A stretch of 64,000 nucleotides of DNA, from positions 62,001 to 126,000 of the forward strand of contig CAVYZH010000010.1 of assembly GCA_963772975.1 (NCBI GenBank), read 5' to 3'. Origin of the DNA: AC-32 sp963772975 (lineage in GTDB: Bacteria > Actinomycetota > Thermoleophilia > Gaiellales > Gaiellaceae). The notes under the pieces were generated by a model. It was not told the origin of the DNA. It was given only the letters and a program-made list of their open reading frames with translations, and searched no databases. The translations under genes were made by a program, and so were the position numbers. This document shows positions 31,852 through 41,493 of the stretch, piece by piece; positions within the stretch are counted from its first letter, which is position 1; every line of letters starts with the position of its first letter.

Positions 31852-32861
31852 ACGTCTGGGTCGACATCACCGCGCCAGCGCACGTGCTGGTCTTCCGGCC
31901 GCTGATTGCGATCCTGCGCGAGCGCGGTGACACGGTCGAGGTCACCGCCCGCGACTACGCGCAGACCGTGCAGCTGCTGGAGCTGCACGAGATCGAGGCC
32001 GACGTGCTGGGACAGCACGGCGGGCGCTCGCGGCTCGGGAAGTTCCGCTCGCTGACCTCGCGCCTGCACGACCTGCGCAGCTGGGCGCGCGGTCGCGAGT
32101 TCGACATCGCGCTCGCGCACGGCTCGCACGAACTGATGCTGACCGCGCGGCGGCTCGGGATCCCGGGCGCGGACACCTTCGACTACGAGTTCGCCTGGCT
32201 GCAGCACCAGCTCGGCTGCCGGGCCGCGACGCGCGTAGTCGTCCCCGAGGCAATCCCGCCCGAGCGGCTCGAGCGCTACGGCGCGCGGCCGCCGAAGCTC
32301 GTCCAGTATCCGGGCCTGAAGGAGGAGTACTACCTCGCCGACTTCGAGCCCGACCGCACCGCGCTCGAGGCGTTCGAGCTCGACGCCGGACGCACGCTGG
32401 TCGTCGTGCGCACGCCGCCGGACGTCTCGCTCTACCACCGGCGCTCCAACCCGCTCTTCCCGCAGGTGCTCGAGCACCTCGGACGGAACGAGGACGTGAA
32501 CGCGATCGTGATCCCGCGCACCGAGGAGCAGCGCGCGTACGTCCGCGGGCTCGGACTGCCGTCGATCCAGGTGCCCGAGCAGGCGGTGGACGCGCAGAGC
32601 CTGATCGCGTTCGCCGACCTGGTCGTCTCCGCCGGCGGCACGATGAACCGCGAGGCGGTCGCGCTCGGCACGCCCGTCTACACGACCTATGGCGGCCGAC
32701 TCGGCGGCGTGGACGAGTGGCTGATCCGGGAGGGCCGGCTGATCCCGCTCTCGGACCCGCGCGCCCTCGACCTGCGCAAGCGCGAGGGCGAGCGCGAGCG
32801 GGTCAGGCGTGACCCGGCGCTGATGCTCGAGCTGCTGCTCTCAGCTCGCGAGAGCTTCTAG
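31848..32861 (+). CDS. DUF354 family protein, glycosyltransferase-like (GT-B fold)
   Basis: 337 aa, GTG start in a GTGA overlap with the ASCH gene. Starts MNVWVDITAPAHVLVFRPLI and carries HGSHELMLTARRLGIPG, DTFDYEFAWLQHQ, PPKLVQYPGLKEEYYL and LVVSAGGTMNREAVALGTPVY, all typical of DUF354 proteins, which resemble the UDP-GlcNAc 2-epimerase/MurG-like GT-B fold. Found in archaeal and bacterial glycan clusters; reaction unknown. Its last 21 bases overlap the end of the helicase gene on the opposite strand. Confidence 0.85.
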   Translation: MNVWVDITAPAHVLVFRPLIAILRERGDTVEVTARDYAQTVQLLELHEIEADVLGQHGGRSRLGKFRSLTSRLHDLRSWARGREFDIALAHGSHELMLTARRLGIPGADTFDYEFAWLQHQLGCRAATRVVVPEAIPPERLERYGARPPKLVQYPGLKEEYYLADFEPDRTALEAFELDAGRTLVVVRTPPDVSLYHRRSNPLFPQVLEHLGRNEDVNAIVIPRTEEQRAYVRGLGLPSIQVPEQAVDAQSLIAFADLVVSAGGTMNREAVALGTPVYTTYGGRLGGVDEWLIREGRLIPLSDPRALDLRKREGERERVRRDPALMLELLLSARESF

Positions 32862-34694
32862 TACGTCGCGCCCGTAACGCTCGAGCTTCGTGGGCCCAAC
32901 GCCGGGCACCGAGGCGAGCTCGGCGATCGTCTGTGGGCGCCGCTCGGCGATCTCGGCCAGCGTCGAGTTGTGGAAGACGACGTACGCCGGGATCTCGTCC
33001 GACTTGGCGCGCTCCAGGCGCCACTTCTTCAGCGCGACGTACGTGGGGTCGTCGGGCTCCTCGGCCCGCACCTTCCGTGCCGTGGGCGGCGCGGCCTCGA
33101 CGCCGAGCTCCAACAGGAAGCGGCTCGGCTTGCCGGACCACGTGAGCGCGAGATGCCGCTTGGCGCGCGTCATGCCGACGTAGAGCAGCCGTCGCTCCTC
33201 CCCGATCTGATCCGGCGCGCGCATGGCCGCCTTGCACGGCAGCTCCTTCTCCTCGACCCGTGGCAGGAAGACCGCCTCGAACTCGAGCCCTTTCGCGCGG
33301 TGCAGCGTAAGCAGGTGCACGCCGCCCTGCGCGCCGTGGTCGAAGCGCGCGCGCAGCCACTCGATCCACTGCTCGACCGTCGTCGTGCCGTCGTCGAACT
33401 CCTCGGCCAGCTTGCAGAGCCGCGCGAGGTCGGCCTGGCGTACCAGCTCGCGCTCACCCACCTTGTCCGGGACCACGGCGACGAGACCCTGCTGCACCGC
33501 GACCCGCCGCACCTCTTCGCGGAGCGAGCCGAAACCAGCGCCGCGTAGGCCCTTCAGCAGCTGCCGCGCCCCGTCGCGGGCCAGCAGCGCCGCGCCCTGG
33601 AACGGGACCTGCGCGTCGGCGAACAGCTCTTCGAAGTCGACCGAGCGCGCGTTGAGCCGGATCAGGACGGCCATCTCCTCGTACGGCACTCCCTCGGCGT
33701 GCAGCGCCCGCACACGCTCGAGCACGAACGCGCCCTCCGTCTCGGGCGAGTCGAACCCGCGCAGCTCAGGCTCCGGCCCCTCGGGCCGCGTCGCGCGCAG
33801 CGTCTTCTCCGCGCCGCCGAGCCGCGGCACGAGCCGGTTCGCCAACGCCAGGACCTGCGGTGAGGAGCGGTAGTTCTCCTCCAGCCGCACGACCGTCGCC
33901 CGCGGGAACCGCGACGCCAGGCCGAGCAGCCATTCGGGCGAGGCGCCGGTGAAGCCGTAGATCGACTGGTAGTCGTCGCCGACCGCGCAGAGATCGTCTC
34001 GCGCCCCGAGCCAGAGCTCGAGCAGCGACTGCTGCAGCAGGTTGACGTCCTGGTACTCGTCGACGGTGAAGGCCGTGTAGCGCTCGCGCAGCGCGGCGAG
34101 GGCGTGCTCGTCCTCTTCGTACATCCGCACGGCGAGCTCGAGCAGGTCTTCGAAGTCGATTGCGCCGGAGGCCTCCTTGCGCCGCTCGTACTCGCGGAAG
34201 ACGGTCGCCATCAGGTCCTCCGGGATCGGCGCCTCGTGCGAGCCGAGACCGTCCCGGTAGGTCTGCGGCGTGAGCCGCCGGTTCTTCGCCCACTCGACCT
34301 CCGTCGCGAGGTCGCCGGCCGGCCGGAAACGGTAGGGCGGCGGCAGCGTGTTGCCGATCTGGCGCAGCAGCAGCGCCTTCGTCGAGAGGATCCGGCCCGG
34401 GCCTTCGCCACGCGCGCGCCGCAGCTGCGCCAGGGCCGCCGAGTGGAACGTCCGCGCCTCGACCCCATCCACGCCGAGCCGCGCGAGACGGGCACGCATC
34501 TCGCCCGCGGCCTTATCCGTGAAGGTGACGGCGAGGATCTGGTCGGAGCGCACCGCGCCCGAGGCGACCTGCCAGGCGATCCGCCGCGTGATCGTGGTCG
34601 TCTTGCCGGAGCCCGCGCCGGCGAGGATGCAGACCGGCCCGCGCACGGCTTCGGCAGCGCGACGCTGCTCGGGATTGAGACCGTCGAGGATCAC
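32841..34694 (-). CDS. UvrD/PcrA-type superfamily 1 DNA helicase with C-terminal HRDC domain
   Basis: 617 aa. Helicase motifs in order: I AGAGSGKTTTITRR (near residue 25), Ia TFTDKAAGEMR, II VDEYQDVN, III GDDYQSIYGFTGA, IV LEENYRSSPQVL, V LLTLHRAKGLEFEAVFLP, VI EERRLLYVGMTRAKRHLA. The last about 60 residues form an HRDC domain (ELASVPGVGPTKLERYG), the layout of actinobacterial UvrD2-like proteins. It unwinds DNA 3' to 5' in repair. The gene is not functionally linked to the surface-glycan genes on either side. ATG start. Confidence 0.93.
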   Translation of the reverse strand: MILDGLNPEQRRAAEAVRGPVCILAGAGSGKTTTITRRIAWQVASGAVRSDQILAVTFTDKAAGEMRARLARLGVDGVEARTFHSAALAQLRRARGEGPGRILSTKALLLRQIGNTLPPPYRFRPAGDLATEVEWAKNRRLTPQTYRDGLGSHEAPIPEDLMATVFREYERRKEASGAIDFEDLLELAVRMYEEDEHALAALRERYTAFTVDEYQDVNLLQQSLLELWLGARDDLCAVGDDYQSIYGFTGASPEWLLGLASRFPRATVVRLEENYRSSPQVLALANRLVPRLGGAEKTLRATRPEGPEPELRGFDSPETEGAFVLERVRALHAEGVPYEEMAVLIRLNARSVDFEELFADAQVPFQGAALLARDGARQLLKGLRGAGFGSLREEVRRVAVQQGLVAVVPDKVGERELVRQADLARLCKLAEEFDDGTTTVEQWIEWLRARFDHGAQGGVHLLTLHRAKGLEFEAVFLPRVEEKELPCKAAMRAPDQIGEERRLLYVGMTRAKRHLALTWSGKPSRFLLELGVEAAPPTARKVRAEEPDDPTYVALKKWRLERAKSDEIPAYVVFHNSTLAEIAERRPQTIAELASVPGVGPTKLERYGRDVLEALAS

Positions 34695-34725
34695 CGAGCC
34701 ACCCTAGCCCGGCGGGTGGACGGGC

Positions 34726-36609
34726 CTAGTGGAGCGTTTGTTCCGAAACGGTGTCTGTCTGTGCACCGACGAGGCGCGGCGCACGCATCATCGTCGCCAG
34801 GCGCGAGACCGTCTCGAGCGTCTCGCCCTCGCGCACCAGCCGGTCGAGCTCGGCGAGCTCGTCCTGGAGCCAGAGCGAGTCGACGATCGGCCCGCGCACG
34901 CGCATGATCTTCGGGTGCTGCGTGGGCTCCGCGACCTCGCCCTCGCCCCACAGCTCCTCGTGCAGCTTCTCGCCCGGCCGCGAGCCGACGATCTCGATGT
35001 CGATGTCGTGCTCGGGGTCCTTGCCCGAGAGCCGGATCATCTGCATCGCGAGGTCAAGGATCAGGACAGGCTCGCCCATGTCGAGCACGAACACGTCGCC
35101 GCGCCCGCCGATCGAGCCGGCCTGCACGACCAGCGACGCCGCCTCGGGGATGGTCATGAAGTAGCGGGTCATCTCCGGGTGGGTGAGCGTTACCGGTCCG
35201 CCCTTGGCGATCTGGCGGCGGAAGATCGGGATCACGCTGCCGGAGGAGCCGAGCACGTTGCCGAAGCGCACAGCGACGTACCGCGTGGCCACGTCCTCGC
35301 GGGCGCCGTAGGCCTCGACGATCCACTCGCAGAGCGCCTTCGACTGGCCCATCACGGTCTTCGGGTTGACCGCCTTGTCGGTCGAGATCAGGACGAACCG
35401 CTTGGCGCCGTGCTCGGCAGCCGCCTCGACCAGCACGCGGGTGGCGAGCGCGTTGTTGCGCACCGACTCGAGCGGGTTCGCCTCCATCAGCGGGACGTGC
35501 TTGTAAGCCGCGGCGTGGAAGACGACGCCGGGCTGGTAGCGCTCGAAGACCTGATTCATCTTCGTGCGGCTCTTGCAGTCGGCGAGCACCGGAATCGAGG
35601 CCGCGAAGCCACGCTCGTCCACGAGCTCGCGCTCGATCTCGAACAGCGCCGTCTCGCCCTGGTCGACGAGGATCAGGCGCTGCGGGCCGACGCGGGCGAT
35701 CTGGCGGCAGAGCTCCGACCCGATCGAGCCGCCCGCGCCGGTGACCAGCACGGTCTGCCCCTTCAGGTATGCCGCGGTCGCCTCGAGGTCGACCTCGACC
35801 GGCTCGCGGCCGAGGACGTCCTCGACCTGGATCGGGCGGATCTGCGTGGCGAGGTCGCTCTCCCCGGCGATCAGCTCGTAGAGGCCGGGCAGCGTCTTGA
35901 CCGGGATGTTGCCCTCGCGCGTGAGGTTGACGACCCGCTGGCGCATGTCGCCGGAGGCCGACGGGATCGCGAGGATCACCTCGTCGGGCCTGTTGTCGCG
36001 CAGGATGTGGCGCAGCTCGTCGATCGTGCCGAGCACGCGGACGCCGTGAATGCGCAGGTTCTTCTTGCGCGGGTCGTCGTCGATCAGGCCGATCGGCGTG
36101 TAGCCGAGCTGCCGGTTGCGCTGCATCTCGCGGATCACGAGCTGGCCCGCGTCGCCGGCGCCGACGACCAGCACCTCCTTGCCGCGCGCGATCAAGCCGG
36201 TGCCCGGGCGCTCGATCACACTGCGCGCGAGCAGGCGGCTCCCCGCGACGAACGCGAGCAGCAGCAGCCAGTCCATGATCGCCACCGAGCGCGGCAAGCG
36301 CACCTGCGCGACCGGCGAGAAGAAGTAGACGGTCAGGCTCGACGCGACCACCGCGGCGGTGACGCCGCGGAGCGCCGACCACATGTCGCGGATCGAGACG
36401 TACCGCCACCAGCGGTCGTAGAAGCGGAAGAGCACGAACACGACCAGCTGGATCGCGACGACGATCAGGATCGTCCGCTGGAAGAGCTTGTCGTAGTAGA
36501 CCGGGACGCCCTGGTCGAAGCGCAGCTCGAAAGAGAGCCACCAGGCGAGCGCGATCAGGCACGCGTCGGCGACGAGCTGCCAGATCCGGTGCCGATTCAC
36601 GTGGATCAC
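34726..36609 (-). CDS. Membrane-bound nucleotide-sugar 4,6-dehydratase (CapD/WbpM/PglF family)
   Basis: 627 aa from GTG at 36609 (GTGA overlap with the aminotransferase gene). Residues 1-125 hold four membrane helices. Next is a Rossmann-like domain (VLVVGAGDAGQLVIREM), then the SDR dehydratase domain: VLVTGAGGSIGSELCRQI near residue 290, AAAYKHVPLMEANP, LISTDKAVNPKTVMGQSK, where Met replaces the usual catalytic Tyr as in all WbpM/PglF proteins. It turns a UDP-HexNAc into the 4-keto-6-deoxy sugar, the substrate for the DegT aminotransferase in the next frame. Confidence 0.93.
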   Translation of the reverse strand: MIHVNRHRIWQLVADACLIALAWWLSFELRFDQGVPVYYDKLFQRTILIVVAIQLVVFVLFRFYDRWWRYVSIRDMWSALRGVTAAVVASSLTVYFFSPVAQVRLPRSVAIMDWLLLLAFVAGSRLLARSVIERPGTGLIARGKEVLVVGAGDAGQLVIREMQRNRQLGYTPIGLIDDDPRKKNLRIHGVRVLGTIDELRHILRDNRPDEVILAIPSASGDMRQRVVNLTREGNIPVKTLPGLYELIAGESDLATQIRPIQVEDVLGREPVEVDLEATAAYLKGQTVLVTGAGGSIGSELCRQIARVGPQRLILVDQGETALFEIERELVDERGFAASIPVLADCKSRTKMNQVFERYQPGVVFHAAAYKHVPLMEANPLESVRNNALATRVLVEAAAEHGAKRFVLISTDKAVNPKTVMGQSKALCEWIVEAYGAREDVATRYVAVRFGNVLGSSGSVIPIFRRQIAKGGPVTLTHPEMTRYFMTIPEAASLVVQAGSIGGRGDVFVLDMGEPVLILDLAMQMIRLSGKDPEHDIDIEIVGSRPGEKLHEELWGEGEVAEPTQHPKIMRVRGPIVDSLWLQDELAELDRLVREGETLETVSRLATMMRAPRLVGAQTDTVSEQTLH

Positions 36610-37688
36610 GCGCGCACCGCGGCGGCCTCGCGGATCACGCTCACGACACGCTCCTGCGTCTCGGCCGGGATGCCGGCCCACATCGGCAGGGCGAGGTTCT
36701 CGGTGGAGGCCTTCTCGGTCTCGGGCAGCGACCCCGCCTGCCAGCCGAGGTAGCGCAGCGCCGGCTGCAGGTGAAGCGGCGTGACGTAGTACGAGGCGTT
36801 GCCGATCCCGGCCGCCGCGAGCGCTTCGCGGAAGCGGTCGCGCTCGGGCGAGCGGACGACGTACATGTGGTAGACGTGGCCGGGCTCGTCGGCCGGCAGC
36901 TCGCAGAGCTCGCCGAGCCCGAGCTCTTCGTAGCGCGCGGCGGCCTCACGGCGCGCGGCGTTCCAGCCGTCGATCTCGCCGAGGAAGAGCCGCAGCACGG
37001 CGGCCTGCAGCTCGTCGAGTCGCGAGTTGTAGCCGACCGCTTCGAAGTCCTTCTTGTCACGCGAGCCGTGGAAGCGCAGGAGCGTGACCCGGTCGGCGAG
37101 CTCCTCGTCGGTGGCCGCGACCAACCCGCCGTCGCCGAGCGCAAACAGGTTCTTGGTCGGGAAGAAGCTGAAGGTCGAGAGCGCGCCGACCTGGGCGACG
37201 CCCTGGGCGCCGTAGGCCTGCGCTGCGTCCTCGACGATCGGAATCCCGAGCTCGGTGAGGCCCGCGAGCGGCATCACGCGGCCGAACAGGTGCACCGGCA
37301 TCAGCGCCCGCGTGCGATCGGTCACCCGCGCCGCCACATCCTCGGGATCGAGGTTCAGCGTGACCGGGTCGATGTCGGCGAAGACGGGTGTCGCACCGCG
37401 GCGCGCGATCGACTCGGCAGTCGCATAGAAGGTGAACGACGGGCAGATCACCTCGTCACCGGGGCCGATCTCCATCGCGTCGAGCGCGAGCACGAGCGCG
37501 TCGGTGCCGTTGGCGACGCCAACCGTGCGCGGCACGCCGAGCTGCTCGGCGGCTTCGGCCTCGAACGCCTTCACGTTCGGGCCCAGGATGAACACGCCCG
37601 AGTCGAGCACGGCCGCGATCCGCTCCTGGATCTGCGGAATCAGGCGCTCGTACTGGGCCTTTACGTCGACGAGTGGGGTATCAGGCAC
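36606..37688 (-). CDS. DegT/DnrJ/EryC1 family sugar aminotransferase
   Basis: 360 aa from GTG at 37688 (PDTPLVDVKAQYERL), overlapping the DedA stop. PLP-fold motifs: GVANGTDALVLAL (phosphate loop), VEDAAQAYGA (Asp contacting pyridine N), FFPTKNLFALGDGG with the Schiff-base Lys, and YNSRLDELQAA. With the dehydratase it would make a 4-amino-4,6-dideoxy-HexNAc (viosamine/bacillosamine type) for surface glycan. A longer frame to 37754 exists, but the conserved N-terminus begins at the GTG. Confidence 0.92.
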   Translation of the reverse strand: MPDTPLVDVKAQYERLIPQIQERIAAVLDSGVFILGPNVKAFEAEAAEQLGVPRTVGVANGTDALVLALDAMEIGPGDEVICPSFTFYATAESIARRGATPVFADIDPVTLNLDPEDVAARVTDRTRALMPVHLFGRVMPLAGLTELGIPIVEDAAQAYGAQGVAQVGALSTFSFFPTKNLFALGDGGLVAATDEELADRVTLLRFHGSRDKKDFEAVGYNSRLDELQAAVLRLFLGEIDGWNAARREAAARYEELGLGELCELPADEPGHVYHMYVVRSPERDRFREALAAAGIGNASYYVTPLHLQPALRYLGWQAGSLPETEKASTENLALPMWAGIPAETQERVVSVIREAAAVRA

Positions 37689-38328
37689 GCGATCGGAGTC
37701 TAGAGAACCACCGGAATACCAGGTACAGCGCGAGCAGCGCGGCTCCTGCCACAAGGGCGAGGTCGAACGCGTGGTGGAACCGCTCGTAGTTGCTGCCGAA
37801 CGCGTACCCGATCCCCGCGAGGGCGAACGCCCAGATCGCCGAGCCGATCACGGTCAGCCAGAGATACGGCCAGAACGGCATTTCGAACACACCGGCGGTA
37901 ATCGAGACGAACGACCGCACAACCGGCGTGATCCGCCCGAGCAGGACGGCCCAGCGGCCGTACCGGTCGAACCAGCGCTCGGCCTGCTGGAGCCGCTCCG
38001 GCCCGAGATGCAGCAGCCGCCCGTGGCGTTCGACGAACGGCCTTCCGCCCGCCCGGCCGATCCACCAGCCGAAGATCGAGCCGACCACGTAGCCGAGCGT
38101 GCCGGCGAGCGCCATCGTCACGAATGCCCAGCCGCCCGGCTTGATCTCGTGCCCGAAGAGCACCACCTGCTGGGAGGCGAAGGCGCCCGAGGCAAGCGCA
38201 CCTGCGTAGACCATCACCAACTCGCTCGCAGCCGGGAAGACCGCGTCGATCGCCATCAGCACGAAGACCGCATAGACGCCGTGGTCGCCGACGAACGTCG
38301 TGATGGAGCCGGAGACCGACGCGAGCAC
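37681..38328 (-). CDS. DedA family membrane protein
   Basis: 215 aa. Four to five hydrophobic segments; the DedA core motifs are PAASELVMVYAGALASG (E-x-x-P-like re-entrant part), GYVVGSIFGWWIGRAGG and VLLGRITPVVRSFVSITAGV with the conserved Arg and Pro. DedA proteins include undecaprenyl-phosphate and phospholipid flippases. That fits the neighbouring lipid-linked sugar genes, though the exact substrate is open. The gap to the next gene is 19 bases. Confidence 0.9.
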   Translation of the reverse strand: MLASVSGSITTFVGDHGVYAVFVLMAIDAVFPAASELVMVYAGALASGAFASQQVVLFGHEIKPGGWAFVTMALAGTLGYVVGSIFGWWIGRAGGRPFVERHGRLLHLGPERLQQAERWFDRYGRWAVLLGRITPVVRSFVSITAGVFEMPFWPYLWLTVIGSAIWAFALAGIGYAFGSNYERFHHAFDLALVAGAALLALYLVFRWFSRLRSRA

Positions 38329-38347
38329 CGCGCGAGTGTACGGGCGC

Positions 38348-40087
38348 CTAGCGGCGGATGACGAACGTCTGGTTCAGGTCGACCGGGCCGAACGCGTTCT
38401 GGGCGAAGACCTTGAACAGGTAGGTGCCGCGGTAGACCTGGCGGCCGTTCTGGAAGCGGCCGCTCCAGGCGACCGCGCGCGTGCCCGCGGCGAGGTTCTG
38501 GGCCGGCAGGCGCCGGATCAAGATGCCATTGGTCGTCCAGATCGAAGGCGTCACGCGCGCGGGCGCGGCCAGCTTGAAGCGGGCGACGACCGCGGTGCGG
38601 GTCTTCGGCCGCAGCCGGACCGAGCGCGGCGCGACGCGCATGAAGCCGAGCGTGTCGTTCAGCCAGAAGGCGCGCTCGACGGACGAGGCGCGGCCCTGGT
38701 CGTCCGTCGCGGAGACGACCCAGCGCCAGCGCCCGAGCGGGTCGGCCTGGCGCTTCCTCGCCGACGAGGGCCACGTGTAGTTGTAGACGCCGGGCTGCCG
38801 CGCCGTGGTCTCGTCGAGCACCTTCACGCCGCCCGGCCCGACCAGACTCGTCGTCACGGTTGAGGGCGCGACCACCTTGAACGCGAGCTGCTGGCGCTCG
38901 GCGATCCCGTCGCCGTTCGGCGAGACGACCGAGAGCAAGGGCGGCGGCGCGTAGACGCCGGTGTAGAGGATGGCCAGCGACTCGGCGACCGAGCGCTCGC
39001 CGCCGGGGTCCGAAGGCCGGTTCATGAGCCTGCCGTCAAAGGCCATCGTCGTCGAGCCGCCCGCGTCGAGCGCAGAGGCCGTCACCGCGCCGAGCCTGAC
39101 CATCGCCTGCGCGAGCTCCCAGTTCGTCATCCCGACGCTGAAGCCGCGGCGGCGGCCGTCGACCGCGAGCAGGATGATCTTCCCGTCGGCGCGCTGGCCG
39201 ACCGCTGTGCGCGGGTTGCGCGGGCCGAGCTGCGACGGCAGGAAGTCCTCGCCGGCGGTCCAGACAGGCTTGCCGCTGCGCACGATCGCCGGGCCGCCGC
39301 CGAGCGCATCGGTGACGCCGGTCGAGAGCCAGTCGGGCTGGAGGATCAGCCGGGTCAGGAGCGGGGTGCCGGGCGTCGCCTCGGCCTGGAGCTTGGCGAC
39401 CTGCGAGCCCCGCGCGAGCAGCACTGCGCCGTTCTTCGGGATCGGCAGGCCGCCGCCCGAGTGCGTCGAGGTGACGACGCCGGTCAGGTCGGTGCCGGGC
39501 ACCGCCGGCGGGAACGGCTGCAAGAGAACCTCGAACACGCCTGCGATCTTCGGCGTCGAGGAACCCCAGGCGGGCGTGAAGAGCGAGGTGCCGTCGCCGC
39601 GCGGCGGCTGGTTCAGGCCGGTCAGCGGCCGCCGCTGGCCGAGGCCCTGCCAGTAGCCGAAGAACGAGACGCGCCCGACGCTGAGCTTGCCGTCGGACCC
39701 GATGCCGACGCTCGAGCGCGCGCGGTAGGGCGGGCTCATCAAGACCTTGTCCTGCATGAACATCCCGGTCGGGTGGCCGTCGTTGAAGTTGAAGAGGTCG
39801 CCGTTCACGCCCGCGACCGTCGCGGCGCCCGAGATGTCCTTCTGCATCGAGGTGACGCGCTCGGTGCCCAAGATCGCCCCGTTCGAGAGCAGCGGCTTCA
39901 GCTGGTAGAGCCCGCCCGGCCGCGGCATGGTGAGCACGTTCAGGACCACGGGCCCGTGCGCGGTGAACTGCACCGTGCGCTGGTAGCTCACGTTGGGCAT
40001 CAGCACCTGCGCGGCGGCGTGCGCCGACGGTGTGAGCGCGGCGGCGAGCGATGCCAGCAGGGCTCCGGTGAGGATTCGGCGGAGCAC
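38348..40087 (-). CDS. Secreted phosphodiester-glycosidase (NAGPA-domain) protein with C-terminal Ig-like part
   Basis: 579 aa, GTG start. Signal peptide 1-26 (LLASLAAALTPSAHA). The NAGPA domain spans about residues 30-345: AGVNGDLFNFNDGHPTGMFM, DALGGGPAIVRSGK, RNPRTAVGQRADGKIILL, and GAVTASALDAGGSTTMAFDG, all typical of phosphodiester glycosidases. Residues 350-579 look like one or two FlgD-like Ig domains (VSPNGDGIAERQQLAFKV; GTYLFKVFAQNAFG). It may trim glycosyl-phosphodiester links in the cell wall or surface glycan outside the cell. The substrate is a guess from the family. Confidence 0.88.
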   Translation of the reverse strand: MLRRILTGALLASLAAALTPSAHAAAQVLMPNVSYQRTVQFTAHGPVVLNVLTMPRPGGLYQLKPLLSNGAILGTERVTSMQKDISGAATVAGVNGDLFNFNDGHPTGMFMQDKVLMSPPYRARSSVGIGSDGKLSVGRVSFFGYWQGLGQRRPLTGLNQPPRGDGTSLFTPAWGSSTPKIAGVFEVLLQPFPPAVPGTDLTGVVTSTHSGGGLPIPKNGAVLLARGSQVAKLQAEATPGTPLLTRLILQPDWLSTGVTDALGGGPAIVRSGKPVWTAGEDFLPSQLGPRNPRTAVGQRADGKIILLAVDGRRRGFSVGMTNWELAQAMVRLGAVTASALDAGGSTTMAFDGRLMNRPSDPGGERSVAESLAILYTGVYAPPPLLSVVSPNGDGIAERQQLAFKVVAPSTVTTSLVGPGGVKVLDETTARQPGVYNYTWPSSARKRQADPLGRWRWVVSATDDQGRASSVERAFWLNDTLGFMRVAPRSVRLRPKTRTAVVARFKLAAPARVTPSIWTTNGILIRRLPAQNLAAGTRAVAWSGRFQNGRQVYRGTYLFKVFAQNAFGPVDLNQTFVIRR

Positions 40088-40190
40088 GACCCCGCCTCAC
40101 GGTACCGAAGGCCCGGACGACCGTCCAACGGACTCCGGTGAAGCTTTCGTAAAGCCGCGCCCAGACCGCATGGGGAGGTAGGTTCCAGGC

Positions 40191-41493
40191 GTGAGCGCGA
40201 CACTCGGCACGCGCACCGAGCTGCTCGAGGAGCTCGTTGCGCGCTATCCGCAGATCCCGCCGGAAGCGGTGCTGAAGGAGGACCTGCTCCGCACCGGGAT
40301 GGCGTTCGACGTGAGCGCGCTGACCGACAACCTCGACGGCGGGGTGAAGCCGAAGTCGTACTTCATCTTCTCCTTCGACCAGAAGCCACTGACCGAGCTC
40401 GGCGCCGCGGCCACGCAGCGCCCGCCTGAGGAGATCGCGCTCACCGGCGGCCCGTGGGAGCTGCGCCGCACGATCGTCTCCGTCCGCGTCAACCCGGACT
40501 CGCCCTACCGCGTCGCAGCGCGTCGAGCACGGCCTGCGGCTATCGGTCGACGGCCGCGAGCTGGCGGAGGTCGCGCTGCCGCCGATGCCCGAGTACTACC
40601 GCCACACGCTCGCCAACGGCAAGACGGTGATGGAGACCGCGCCGACGATCGAGTGGGGTTACCTGATCTACCTGACCGTGCTGCGGCTCTGCCAGTACTT
40701 CGGCGCGAAGGAGGAGTGCGGCTTCTGCGACATCAACCACAACTGGCGCCAGCACAAGAAGGCCGGCCGGCCGTACACGGGCGTGAAGCCGATCGAGGAC
40801 GTGCTCGAGGCGCTCGCGCTGGTCGACCGCTACGACGAGGGCACGAGCCACGCCTACACGCTCACCGGCGGCTCGGTCACCTCCACAGTCGAAGGCCTGG
40901 CCGAGGCCGACTTCTACGGGCGTTACGCGCAGGCAATCGAAGAACGCTTCCCGGGCCGCTGGATCGGCAAGGTGGTGGCGCAGGCGCTACCAAAGGCCGA
41001 CGCGCAACGGTTCAAGGACTACGGCATCTCGATCTACCACCCGAACTACGAGGTCTGGGACAAGCGCCTCTTCTCGCTGATCTCGCCCGGCAAGCAGCGC
41101 TACGTCGGCCGCGAGGAGTGGCATCGGCGGATCCTCGACGCGGCCGAGGTCTTCGGCCCGCGCAACGTGATCCCGAACTTTGTCGCCGGGGTCGAGCTGG
41201 CCAGGCCGTTCGGCTTCGCCACGATCGACGAGGCGATCGTCTCGACCACCGAAGGGCTCGACTACTTCATGAGCCACGGCGTCGCGCCGCGCTTCACGAC
41301 CTGGTGCCCGGAGCCGACGACGCCGCTCGGCCGCGACAACCCGGACGGCGCGCCGCTCGAGTACCACGTGCGCCTGCTCGAGGCCTACCGCGACGCGCTG
41401 CACCGGCACGGGCTCGCGCCGCCGCCGGGCTACGGCGAGGCCGGCGTCGGCAATGCGGTCTTCTCGGTCAGCTCGTTCATGGACGTCCTGTGA
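40191..41493 (+). pseudogene. Radical SAM-like protein of unknown role, coupled to mqnC, frame broken once
   Basis: GTG at 40191, GGGGAGG upstream. The first frame gives about 108 residues (PPEAVLKEDLLRTGMAFDVS; KPKSYFIFSFDQK) to about 40518. One extra base there shifts to the frame VEHGLRLSVDGRELAEVALP, which runs to 41493; total about 434 codons. The likely Fe-S region is LCQYFGAKEECGFCDINHNW; it has three Cys but not the classical CX3CX2C. A barrel follows with TLTGGSVTSTVEG, GKVVAQALP, ISIYHPNYEVWD, NVIPNFVAGVELARPFG and FTTWCPEP. It is translationally coupled to mqnC (GTGA), so a step in menaquinone or a related cofactor is likely. Confidence 0.65.

Noticed and set aside
34729..36753. 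Plus-strand frame of 674 codons opposite the dehydratase gene
   Set aside because: Antisense shadow of a conserved gene, no motif, His/Asp/Arg-rich.
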